From contig JAKJHU010000083.1 in NCBI GenBank assembly GCA_022316685.1, positions 310,001 to 374,000 on the forward strand: DNA of 64,000 nt, written 5' to 3'. The translations under genes and the position numbers were made by a program. The notes under the pieces were generated by a model. That model had not been told where the DNA came from and did not search any database. It worked only from the letters and a program-made list of their open reading frames with translations. Source of the DNA: Progne subis subis. Taxonomy: Eukaryota; Chordata; Aves; Passeriformes; Hirundinidae. Shown piece by piece: positions 35,931 through 50,670 of the stretch; position 1 is the first letter of the stretch; the number at the start of each line of letters is the position of its first letter.

Positions 35931-38900
35931 ATGGAGCCGCCGGTGAGGGGCTGGGGCGGGGGTGACGTCAGAGGTCCGGGACATCCCCTCCTCCTCCCCC
36001 CACCCTTCGGTCCCGCGCTGCCCCCTCCCTGCCCCTCCCTCGGGAGTCCCGTCCCGCGCTGCCCCCTCCCTGCCCCTCCCTCGGGAGTCCCGTCCCGCGC
36101 TGCCCCCTCCCTGCCCCTCCCTCGGGAGTCCCGTCCCGCGCTGCCCCCTCCCTGCCCCGCGACCCCACTGCTCCGCTGACTCTCCGGCTCGGCAACACCC
36201 CGGGAATGGCCCCGGTACCCTTCTAATCCCTCCACAGACCCCACTTGCTGCAGGACCCTCCTAGGAGCCCCTTGCACCTCAGGACCTGCACTCAGTATCC
36301 TGGTACCCGCTGGTACCCTAGCAACTGTCCCAGTACCCTGATCCCAGCTATGTACCCCAGTATCTGCTCTTCAGTGCCCTCCTGGTCCCTGGTGCCCCAG
36401 TAGTGTCCTGGCTCTGCACCCCCGGTACTGTCCCAGTCCTGCACTACCCCTCTACCCTCCTGTCCCCATGTACTCCAGCTCTGTACCCGCAAGCACTGCC
36501 CCCAGCACCCCCCAAACTCCCCCCCGTCTATACTGGTGCCCCAGTAAGAGCCCCTGTGCCCTATCACTCCCCGGTCCATGCTTCCCACCCCCTGCCCCAC
36601 ACGTCCCCACCCCTCCAGCCATCCCGGCATGTCCTGCAGGTACAGCCAAGTGTGGAGGAGCTGTCAGAGCTGTACCGAGAGCTGAGCCAGCAGCCAGGGC
36701 TCAGCACTGCCTGCCTTGGCCCCGACCTCACCACCCAGTATGGGGGCAAGTACTGCAGCCTCTACACTGGTATGGGGATGGGGAGGACTGGGGGGTCAGA
36801 GGGGTCCGGGCAGTCCCTGCCTACCTGGTGGGGATGCACTTGGTGTCTTCACCCTGCTCCCCGCAGAGTGGTCACAGCGGGACCTGGCAAGGTCTGAGAA
36901 CATTAAGTTCTGCCGTCAGTACCTCATCTTCCACGATGGAGCCTCCATTGTCTACTCGGGGCCTGCTGGCACCTGCTCTGAGATCAAGGACGTGTAAGTC
37001 CCATCCTGCTCCCCATACAAGGGATCCCTCGGGGTCATGGTAAGTGGGGGGCTGATGGGCACTCACCCACTCACCCACAGGCTGCTGAGCCAAGAGTCCC
37101 CCAGTGGGATGCTGAAGGCCGTCCTGCGCAAGGTCCCTGGCAAGGAGAAGGAGAAGCAGTTCCTGGAAGTGAGAAGGGATCTGGGGGAAAGTGGATATTC
37201 ACTGGGGCTTGGGGCTGGAACCACACTGTGTCTTGGGATCACCTTGGCATCCCTGCCCCCAGGTCTGGGATCAGAACCAGAAGGTGAAGAGCATCGACCT
37301 GACAGCGCTGGACAAGCATGGCAGCGTCTATGATGATGGTAAGGGGCTGGGGGATGCCAGGGAATGTGGGGTTCTGGGGGACAGAGTGGCCAGTGCTGAC
37401 CTGCCCCTGCAGACCAGTTTGGGTGCCTTGCCTGGTCGCACTCGGAGACCCACCTGCTCTATGTGGCGGAGAAGAAGCGTCCCAAGGCTGAGTCCTTCTT
37501 CCAGAGCAAAGTCTCCGAGCTGGGCACCTCTGACGAGGATGTGGGGCACCCCAAGAAGGAGGATGCACCCATCAAGGTGGGATCTCCCCATCCTGGGTCA
37601 GCTGGGGGCTGGCTGTGGGACTGTGGGGCTGAGTAGGCTGTGCCACAGGGGGAGCAGTTCGTGTACCACGAGGACTGGGGGGAGACACTGAGCACCCGCA
37701 GTGTGCCCGTCCTCTGCGTCCTGGACATCGAGGGCAACAGCATCTCGGTGTTGGAGGGCATCCCAGAGCACCTCTCTCCTGGCCAGGTCAGGATGGGGAG
37801 TTGCAGGAAACTGGAGAAGGGAGGTTTTGGGTGCCAGCAGCATTTTGAGTTGCTTATCTCCCCTCTCCCCACAGGCTTTCTGGTCGCCTGAGGACACTGG
37901 CGTGGTGTTTGTGGGCTGGTGGCACGACCCCTTCCGCCTGGGGCTGCGGCACTGCACGAACCGCCGGTGAGTCTCCGCAGTGCACCCCACAGCCCAGCCC
38001 TGCCGGTAGGACCCTTTAGGGCACCCACCCCACAGCCTGGCCCCCCAAACCCACTCTGACACCCCTCTGTGCTGGCAGGTCAGCGCTCTTCTACGTGAAC
38101 CTGACGGGCGGGAGATGCGGTGAGCAATGCACGCCCCCATCCTGTGGGTGCCCTGGCTCCCCTGCAGCCCCTCACCATCCTCTCGTGCCCATGCAGAGCT
38201 GCTCTCTGAGGACACCAGGGCCGTGTGGTCACCGCGACTCAGCCCTGATGGCTGCCGCATCGTCTACCTGGAGAACAATGTCCTGGGCCCCCACCAGCAG
38301 TGCAGCCAGCTCCGCATGGTGAGCAGCACCGGGGGGGATGCTGGCAGCCACCAGGGAGGTGCCAGGGTGCCCATGCTAGGATGGGGCTGGCAGGAGGGCA
38401 GTAGTGTCTCCTCCTTGGGCTGCAGTGGGGGAAGGCAGGCTGACACCCTGCAAAACTTGCCCTGTGCCATGTCTCCTGCAGTATGACTGGTACACCAAAC
38501 ACACCAGCACAGTGCTGGAGGCTGTGCCACGGCAAGCATGGGGTGAGTACAGCTCTGGGGGTGTTGGGAGGGGACTCAGGGGGATGCTGAGTGGCACCAC
38601 TCTCATCACAGGTGCCTTCCCGGGAATCTACTGTGGCACACTGCCAGGGATGTGCTGGGCAGCCGACAGCCGCAGGATCCTGCTGGACACAGCCCAGCGT
38701 AGTCAGCAGGTGAGGGGGTGGTGGGGGACACAAGGGGGCCCTGTCTGGGTCAGGGTTCCACTGGACTCTGCCTCATGCCCCTAGGATGTGTTCGTGGTGG
38801 ACACGGCAACAGGCACCACAACTTCGCTGACAGCTGGTGAGTGATGGGCCAGTGGGGCCATCAAGGAACATCAATGGGGCCAAGGGTGGGGAGAGGGTCA

Positions 38901-40578
38901 CACCTGCAGGTCTGACCCCCTCCTCCCCAGATTCCCCCAAGGGAAGCTGGTCTGTCCTCACCATCGACCGAGACCTCTTGGTGGCCAGGTTCTCCACCCC
39001 TAGCTGCCCCCCCATGTTGGTAAAGTCATGTCCCCAGTGCCACCAGCCCCTTGGCACAGGCACTGACCCCTCTCCCCAGTGCCCACCCACCCCTTGGCAT
39101 GGCACTGACCCCTCTCCCTGCACAGAAAGTGGCAGTCCTGCCCGCCGCCGGCCATGAGGCAGAGACACAGTGGATCTGCCTGCAGGACGCACGCCCTGTG
39201 CCTGACATCAGCTGGAGCATCCGCACCTTGCAGCCCCCACCAGAGCAGGAGCATCTCCAGTACAGTGAGTGCCCAAGGTGGGGTCAGGCTGTGCTCCACC
39301 ATGCTCACTGCTTCCTGACACCCCCCTCCCTGCCTCCATAGGGGGCCTGGACTTTGATGCCATCCTGATGCTGCCCAAGCGAGGGTCCCACTGCCCAGAA
39401 GCCCCCCTTGGTTGTGATGCCCCATGGTAAGAGCTTGTCCCCACCCCACTGTTCCACAGCCAAGCAGTGTCACCCACCCCTTTTTCTTATGGCATTTGCA
39501 GGCGGCCCTCACTCTGTCTTCACAGCTGGGTGGATGCTGTACCCAGCGGCACTGTGCCGTGTGGGCTTTGCTGTGCTGCTGGGTGAGTGATACAAGGGCT
39601 CCGGGTGACCAGCACCCATGGAGGAGCTGGGGAGGTAGGACATGAAGGAGGAAGGGCTCTGACGCTGCTCTCCACACAGTGAATTACCGTGGCTCACTGG
39701 GCTTTGGCCAGGACAGCGTGGCCTCCCTGCCAGGCAACGTGGGCACACAGGATGTACATGATGTGCAGGTATTGCCTGGTACCCTGCGGGTGCCCTGAGT
39801 AGGGAAAGTGGGGTGGGGCTGCCTGCTCAGTAGGTGTTCCCCATGGTGGCAGTTCTGCGTGGAGCGGGTGCTGCAGGAGGAGACGCTGGATGCCAGCCGG
39901 GTGGCACTGGTCGGCGGCTCGCATGGGGGGTTCCTGGCGTGCCACCTCATCGGGCAGTTCCCTGACACGTACCACGCCTGCGTGGTCCGCAACCCCGTGG
40001 TGAACATTGCCTCCATGGTGACCACCACCGACATCCCGGACTGGTGAGTACTCCTGCTCCCAGCCTCCCAAGCTCCTTGCCATCCCGGCCACACACGTGC
40101 CCCCAACTCTCTTGCCTGCAGGTGCCTGACAGAGACAGGGCTGGCCTACAAACCCGATGCCCTGCCAGACTCAGCCCAGTGGACAGAGATGCTGAACAAG
40201 TCACCCATACGCTATGTCGACCGGGTATGTCGCTGTCCCCGTCGCTGTCCCTGTCCCCAACAGCAGTGCCAGCACTGAGGCTGTGCTGCTCCTGCAGGTC
40301 CGTGCACCCGTACTGCTGATGCTGGGAGAGGATGACCGGCGTGTGCCCCCCAAGCAGGGTCTGGAGTATTACCGTGCCCTCAAGGCCCGGGGGGTGCCCA
40401 CACGGTGAGTGGGATGCCAGGGGCTTGAGCTGTGGGGTGCAGACACAGCACTAATCCCTATTTCCCCTCCAGGTTGCTCTGGTACCCAGGGAACAACCAT
40501 GCGCTGGCTGGCATCGAAGCCGAAGCTGATGGCTTCATGAACATGGCGCTATGGCTGCTCAAGCACCTGAAGTGCTAA
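35931..40578 (+). CDS. APEH: Acylamino-acid-releasing enzyme (acylpeptide hydrolase), copy 1
   Basis: A cytosolic serine peptidase of the prolyl oligopeptidase family (S9C) that removes N-acetylated residues from peptides. Exons: 35931-35942, 36640-36769, 36867-36993, 37081-37168, 37263-37338, 37413-37576, 37649-37786, 37875-37966, 38079-38119, 38197-38318, 38482-38542, 38612-38709, 38785-38836, 38931-39019, 39126-39264, 39342-39426, 39502-39582, 39680-39768, 39853-40043, 40122-40224, 40298-40404, 40473-40578. This gives about 729 residues (human 732). The N-terminal beta-propeller half ([39 protein letters not shown]) is followed by the hydrolase domain: [22 protein letters not shown], nucleophile GGSHGG (Ser codon 39919-39921), LGEDDRRVP (Asp 40334-40336) and NNHALAG (His 40498-40500). 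Exon 16 carries one extra base in a six-C run (39402-39407), probably an assembly error. Exon 1 encodes only MEPP. Confidence 0.95.
35963..35970 (+). promoter_or_regulatory. APEH: Perfect CRE palindrome in APEH intron 1
   Basis: TGACGTCA, the full CREB/ATF consensus, lies 20 bp after the exon 1 donor in CpG-rich DNA. CREs near transcription starts are commonly functional; here this is inferred. Confidence 0.5.
36010..36157 (+). repeat. Tandem repeat, 41-bp unit, about 3.6 copies
   Basis: Units beginning GTCCCGCGCTGCCCCCTCCC start at 36010, 36051, 36092 and 36133 and are near identical. It lies within APEH intron 1 and is likely polymorphic in copy number. Confidence 0.95.
36290..36500 (+). 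repeat. Degenerate CAGTACCC/GGTACCC repeat in APEH intron 1
   Basis: Imperfect recurrence of CAGTACCCTGGT-like 15-20-bp units, continuing the repeat-rich character of this intron. Confidence 0.6.
39402..39407 (+). other. APEH: Apparent one-base insertion in APEH copy 1 exon 16
   Basis: Exon 16 enters in frame ([12 protein letters not shown]) but leaves one base out of frame relative to VVMPHG and to exon 17. The shift fits one extra C in a run of six just before TTGGTTGTGATG. The matching exon of copy 2 has a length that keeps the frame (78 bp against 85 bp here). Confidence 0.8.
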
Positions 40579-40605
40579 GGGTGCTGACCTGTGCTGCTAA
40601 CCCCC

Positions 40606-40611
40606 AATAAA
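40606..40611 (+). terminator. APEH: Poly(A) signal of APEH copy 1
   Basis: AATAAA lies 28 bases after the TAA stop, giving a very short 3' UTR. Only about 275 bases separate it from the start codon of the next gene. Confidence 0.85.
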
Positions 40612-40886
40612 CGATGTAGTTCAGCACCCCAGTGTCTCTAGTGCTAGTGTTGGTACCGGCGTCATCACCACTCCTGGCCTCTGGCCCTTTCACCTGCCCG
40701 GCTGCGCGGTTGTGCCGCCGGGAGACGGGCCATGGGAAGGGTGACCTGGCCATGTGGGGCAGCGGGGAGCGGCTGCAGGGCTGGCACCGGCCGGGGCACT
40801 GGCGCCGTGCTGCTCCCGCCTGCTTTGGCAGGCGTCCCACTGCGGGCAGCAGGCGCCGGCAGCCCGGCCCGGCAGAGAACAGCACC

Positions 40887-43800
40887 ATGGCCACAGGGAG
40901 CGAGAAGGGTGTGCAGGTGGGCAGAGGGGCTCAGGGGAACTGTGTGGGTGCGCACAGCCCCGTTTCGGGCGGTGGGCACGGGCAGGAGGCTGAGCTTACC
41001 CCCGTCCAGCATGCGCCTTCCCTCACCCAGGCGGCCCACGGCCCCGCTGCCTGCTACCGGGAGCTGAGCCGGTTCCCCGCCGTCACCCGTGCCGCCCTGA
41101 GGGCCGCGGCCGGGGGCCAGACCTTCCTGCTCTACACCGGTGAGTGGCGGGCTCGGCCACCCCGCGCCTTAGGCCCGCGGGAGCCGTGTGAGCGGGCGCT
41201 GACGGCTCCGTCCCTCAGAGTGCAGCCGCCCCGACCTGACCCGCAGGCGGCTCCTGCGCTTCGACCGCCACTACAGCCTGCGGCGCACAGCCAGCCGTGA
41301 GGGCCTCGCCGTCAGCCGGACGGCGCTCAGCGCCGAGATCCACGACCGGTACGGCACGGGCGGGCTGAGGGATGGGACGCTGTGCCTGTGGCACGGCCGG
41401 TGCCTGCGGCGCGCCCACAGCGGGGCCGGTCCCCACAGCGCAGGGCCCGCCGCAGCCGCCGTCCCTCCTGCCCTCAGGCTCCTCAGCCAGGACTCGCCCA
41501 CGGGGCAGCGCCGCGCCGTGCTCAAACGCTGCCCGCGGCAGGGCCACGAGCTGCTGGAGGTAACGCGGCTGTGCCGGTCACTCGCCGGGCTGGCTGGAGT
41601 GCCAGTGCAGCATGGTGGGCTCCGTGTGCACGGTGTGCCGGTGCTGACGGCCCTCTCCCCCAGGTGTGGGACAGTGGGGGATGCAGCCACAGTGTGGATC
41701 TCACGGCGCTGGGGAAGCATGGGGATGCCTACACGGAGGGTAGGGCTCCTTCCCCGTAGTCCCTGCCCACAGCAGGGGTGCGTTTGTCATGGCCAGGAGC
41801 CCTGGTGGCAACCTGGTGCCCAACTGTGCCTGTGCCAGGCTGGGCTTTGGCACCCTTCTGCCATGCCAGGGCCCTTTGCCTGCCTGGCCTGGTCACGCTC
41901 AGAGACACGGCTCCTCTATGTGGCTGAGAAGAGCCGACCCAAACAAGAGCCCCCCTGCCCCTGGGATGTGCCAGGAGCAGCCTGGCCTGCAGCAGAGGAT
42001 GAGGATGAGGAGGTAGGTACGCCATGAGTGTGTTCAGTGCTCCGCCAAGCATGCCATGCACACTGAATGTGGCACGTGCTCCTTGGGCACACCATGCACC
42101 CCCTGAACGTGCTGTGCACCCCATGAGTGTGCCATACATCCCATGAGTGTGTCATGGACAGACCTCCATGCCTGGGGCTACCGGCTGTGGGGCTGACGAG
42201 GTTGTGCCACAGGGCAAGCAGTTTCTGTACCACGAGGACTGGGGGGAGGCCCTGAGCACACGAAGTGAGCCTGTCCTCTGTGTCCTGGACCTGGAGGGCC
42301 TCAGTCTGTCAGTGCTGGAGGGAGTCCCAGAGCACCTCTCCCCTGGCCAGGTCAGGATGGGGTGCAGGGAGTGTCCCAGGGGTCCCAGTCTGGGGTTGTG
42401 GGGTGAGCCTGACTGTCACACAGGCCCTGTGGTCCCCGGATGACCATGGTGTGGTGTTTGTGGGCTGGTGGAACACACCCTTCCGCCTGGGTCTGAACAC
42501 CTGCTCCAACAGAAGGTGGGTCCCAGCTAGCAAGCAGCACCATGCCAGGATGCCCATGTGGTATCAGCACAGTGAGGGTCCAACCTGACACACTTTTTCC
42601 TCCCAGGTCAGGGATTTTCCACTTGGACCTGGCCAGCGGGTGCTGCGGTGAGCATTGGGGCCCTGGGGGTGCCCTGGAGGTCCCTGGGATGCTGACCTCT
42701 TGCTGTCCACAGAGCTGCTGTCAGCAGAGAATGCTTCTGTCTGCTCCCCACGGCTGAGCCCTGATGGCCAGCGCCTGCTCTTCCTGGAGGGGGTTGTGGG
42801 GGGGCCCCACCGGCAGTGTCTGCGCCTGCGCATGGTGAGTTGGGCTTCACGGGCACCAGGCACGGCTGTGCCACCTTGTGTTGCAAGCACAGTGCCCAGC
42901 CCACGTGTCACAGCCTCTCGCAGTGCCTGGCTGGGGTGGGGATGTCCCTAAGCCTCCCTGCCTCAGTTTCCCGTGGCATGGGTCCATCCCTGAGCACTTG
43001 CTCTCCCCAGCTCACCTGGCAGACAAGGCAGACGGTGATGGTGCTTGATGTGGTGCAGGAGCCCACAGAGGGTGAGCAAGGCATGGTGGGCAGAGCTGGG
43101 TTCTGATGAGGGGCTGGCACCGCCCCCTGCCAGGTGCCCATGACCCTGGCTCACTAGCCCAGTGCTCTGCCCCACTTGCAGCCTTCACCGGGCTCTACGC
43201 AGAGGTGCTACCACTGCGGTGCTGGGCAGCTGACAGCCGGCGAGCTGTGCTGGGCACCCCTCAGCGGAGCCGTACAGTGAGTCCTGGGGATGGCAGAGCA
43301 TGGGATGTGACCCACACACCCCATGGTGACACCACTGCCTGTGCTCTGCACCATCACAGGACCTGCTGCTCGTGGATACAGAGGCGTCCACTGTCACCAA
43401 CCTGACAGCAGGTATGTGACACCCGTGGGGTTCTAAGTGAGCAGCTATGATCACCAACATGTGTCTGTCCCCAGGGTTACCTGAAGGGTGCTGGGAGCTG
43501 CTCACTCTCCAGTGGGACCTGCTGGTGGCTACCTGCTCAGCCCCCCACCACCCCCCCAGCCTGGTGAGTAGTGCCCTGGCACTGTGTGGCACAGTGGGAT
43601 GTGGCACAGCAATGTGCTGCCAGGCACAGCACGGTACGGCACACGCCATGGTGTGTTGTGGCATAGAGAGGCATTGTGTGGTGGGGCACAGCCAGGTCCA
43701 ATATGACACAGCCTTGTCATGGCACAGCCCCAGTGTCATCCATTGCCTGTGCCCAGGTGGTGGCTGTGCTGCCTCCGGCAGGCCAAGAGTTGCCCCTCAG

Positions 43801-45270
43801 CTGGGTGCCAGTGGAGGACACCCCAACAGTGCCTGGTGTCACCTGGAAGACTCTGAAGGTCCATCCACCCTGCAGTGAGCGGGGCCCCACTGCACAGGGT
43901 GAGCCCCTGAGGGCCCCTGCTGCACCTTGCTGCCAGGGACCCTTGGGAGTGGGCAGGGTGTGGGTGAGTGGGCAGTGCTGAGGGTGGTGCCTGCTCAGTG
44001 GGACCCCTTCCCTGGTGCAGACACCCAGGCTTTTGAGGCACTGCTGCTGAGCCCCTCAGATGGCACATCACCGCACCCCCTCGTTGTGTGCCCCCATGGT
44101 GAGTGAGGGGACAGTGGGGACACCCTGGCAGTGCTGGTGGCACCCCAGGTGATGCCTGTGCTGACCCTAGGTGGCCCCCACGCTGTCTTTGATGCCCGCT
44201 GGCGTCCGAGCATGGCTGCGCTGTGCCAGCTGGGCTTTGCCGTGCTCCTGGGTGAGTGCTGGGGAGCTCGGGGACATGTGGCCCTGTGTCCCAGGGGAGA
44301 TATGGCACCCATAGACCTGTCTCCTCAGTGAACTATCGTGGCTCCCTGGGCTTTGGCCAGGCCAGCATCAGCTCCCTGCTTTCCCGTGTGGGTGAGCAGG
44401 ATGTGGCAGACACCCAGGTGAGAGGCGCTGGGCTGGGGGTGCTCGTGGGGATACTGCTGGGAGGATGCTGATGTTTGGGTGCCAATGGTGGGTGCCCCAT
44501 GGGTGAAGCTGGCAGTGGAGCAGGCGCTGCACAGAGAGCCCCTGGACCCACACCGCCTGGGCCTGCTGGCTGGTTCCCATGGAGCCTTCATCGCCCTTCA
44601 CCTCATCACCCGTGAGCCTGAGCGTTACCGAGCCTGTGCCCTGCGCAGCCCCGTCTCCAACCTGCCTGCCCTGCTGGGCACCTCTGACATCCCTGACTGG
44701 TGAGTGCCACCCCCCATCCTGTGCCATGCTGTGTCCCCGTGACACCCACCAGTGTCTCTGTGCCACAGGCGCTACACCTCCATGGGACTGCCCTACTCCT
44801 TTGAGCGGGTGCCACGTGCTGAGGAGGTGGCCACCATGCTACTGCGCTCACCCATCTCCCAGGCAGCCCAGGTAAGGCAGGGTCAGGATGGGTGTGGGGT
44901 GCCAGGTGTGGGGTGTCAGACACCCACGGAGGGCAGTGCTGCAGGTGCAGACACCGGTGTTGCTGTGCGTGGGCGCTCGGGACCGGCGCGTCAGCCCCAT
45001 GCAGGCGCTTGAGCTGTACCGCGTGTTGCGGGCCAGGGGTGTCCCAGCACGGTGAGTGGGGTGCAGGCGGGAGCAGGGAGGGTGGTCTGGGGTGGTGGAT
45101 GAGCATCTTCCCATCCTGTCCCTCCCCACAGGCTCCTGTGGTACCCAGAGGGTGGCCACGCACTGGCTGGCGTTGAGACGGAGGCCAGTGTCTTCAAGAA
45201 CTGTGCTCACTGGCTTCTCCAGCACCTGGGGCAGCCCAGGCGGGAAGGGACAGGCTGGCAGAGCCCCTAG
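40887..45270 (+). CDS. APEH-family paralogue, tandem copy 2
   Basis: A second acylpeptide-hydrolase-like serine peptidase. Exons: 40887-40916, 41031-41139, 41219-41348, 41478-41559, 41664-41739, 41870-42012, 42213-42350, 42424-42515, 42607-42647, 42713-42834, 43011-43071, 43182-43276, 43360-43411, 43475-43563, 43757-43898, 44021-44098, 44171-44251, 44329-44417, 44509-44699, 44769-44871, 44945-45051, 45132-45270. About 729 residues, every junction in frame, 22 exons with the phases of copy 1 and many identical lengths. The triad is kept: Ser 44575-44577 in AGSHGAF, Asp 44981-44983 in GARDRRVS, His 45157-45159 in GGHALAG. The nucleophile elbow loses flanking Gly residues (GGSHGG becomes AGSHGA). 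The N-terminal propeller is strongly changed (no TQYGG; Arg/Ala-rich RAALRAAAGGQ). ATG 40887 has a good Kozak context (CACCATGG); exon 2 could start at 41010 instead, adding seven residues. Exon 19 has a weak acceptor (GGGTGAAG). Probably functional; substrate unknown. Confidence 0.88.
42030..42165 (+). repeat. Degenerate CATGAGTGTGCCATACA repeat in an intron of APEH copy 2
   Basis: Imperfect units around CCATGAGTGTGCCA and CACCATGCACCCC recur about six times between exons 6 and 7. Confidence 0.7.
43565..43742 (+). repeat. Degenerate TGGCACAG-rich repeat in an intron of APEH copy 2
   Basis: TGGCACAGTG/GGCACAGC motifs recur irregularly through the intron between exons 14 and 15. Confidence 0.6.
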
Positions 45271-45396
45271 TGCCCACAGTGGTCCTGGGCTATGCCAGCC
45301 CCAGGGTGACTGCTGGCTCTGGGGACCACACCAAGACCAGAGGCAGATGGAGTGAGTGTAGTCAGGGGCAGGGATGTGGGTTGGTGTTTGGTGTTA

Positions 45397-45402
45397 AATA
45401 AA
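45397..45402 (+). terminator. Poly(A) signal of APEH copy 2
   Basis: AATAAA lies 126 bases after the TAG stop. It faces the MST1 signal on the other strand at 45448-45453, about 45 bases away. Confidence 0.85.
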
Positions 45403-45447
45403 CATGAGACCCTATGCAGTGCCAACCCCTGTCACCGAGGCTGTGCC

Positions 45448-45453
45448 TTTATT
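45448..45453 (-). terminator. MST1: Poly(A) signal of MST1 (AATAAA on the minus strand)
   Basis: TTTATT on the + strand, 36 bases past the MST1 stop. The 3' ends of MST1 and APEH copy 2 must abut or overlap. Confidence 0.85.
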
Positions 45454-45489
45454 GTGCAGTGGCAGCTGTGCCAGGCTGGGAATGCCAGC

Positions 45490-49982
<4,493 letters not shown>

Positions 49983-50061
49983 GGCGGTGGCCCCGCGTCC
50001 CCGGGCCGCTGGAGCTCCGGGAAGGCCCGAAGCAAATATCTGCGGTCAGGCGGAGAGCCAA

Positions 50062-50275
50062 GCGGGGCCGGGATCACCCCCCGGCGGGCACGCGTGGGGC
50101 GAGGCGGGGCCACAGCCGGGGACGGGGCGTAGGCGGCGGGGCGGGGCCCGGAGCGGCGGGGCGGGGCCAGGCGGGGCCGGGGTCACCCCGGGGCGGACAC
50201 GTGCGGGTGGGGCGGGGCCTGGGCGGCGAGGCGGGTTCTGGCGGGGCCGGGGTCACCCCGCGGCGGACACGCAAG
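50062..50275 (+). repeat. GC-rich imperfect repeat upstream of MST1
   Basis: GCGGGGCCGGGGTCACCCC followed by CGGCGGACACG occurs at about 50062, 50171 and 50241 with spacings of about 109 and 70 bp. The units carry GGTCACC half-sites, compatible with nuclear-receptor-like binding, but this is motif inference. Confidence 0.75.
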
Positions 50276-50539
50276 GGGCGCGGGTGGGGCCTGCGCACAG
50301 AGGGGGCGGGCCTGGAGCAGCGGGGACGGGTCCCGCGCCGGTGAGGCGGGGCCCGGGGGTGGGGTGGTGCTACAGGGGCGGGGCAGGGGGCGTGGCCGTG
50401 CGGCGAGCCCCGCGGGAGCGGGCGGAGTCCCGGGACGGGGCGTGGCCGCACGGGGCGGCTCGGCGGGGCGGGGCGGTGGGGGGCGTGGCCGGCGCTCCCG
50501 ATTGGCCGCGGCGCGCTCGTGCCGCCGGTTGCCAGGCGC

Positions 50540-50670
50540 CGCGCGCGCGCGCGAGCCCCGCCCCCGGGTACGTGCCCGCGCGGGGTCGCGCTCGCGCCGC
50601 GCCGCCCGCTCGGTGCGTCGGGGCCGCGGAGCCGGCGGGAGCGGGGCCGGGGCCGGGCCCGGCGTGCACG
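50540..50670 (+). other. Probable non-coding first exon of an unidentified + strand gene
   Basis: CpG-rich sequence downstream of the CCAAT box ends in a good donor (CACG/GTGAGAGC at 50671). A second possible donor lies near 51072 (ACCG/GGTGAGCC). Human synteny predicts RNF123 here, but no RNF123 protein sequence was recognised in the remaining 13 kb. The start position is a guess. Confidence 0.4.

Noticed and set aside
40887..45270. APEH copy 2 as a decayed pseudogene
   Set aside because: All 22 reconstructed exons join in frame, catalytic Ser, Asp and His are present, and splice sites are nearly all canonical.
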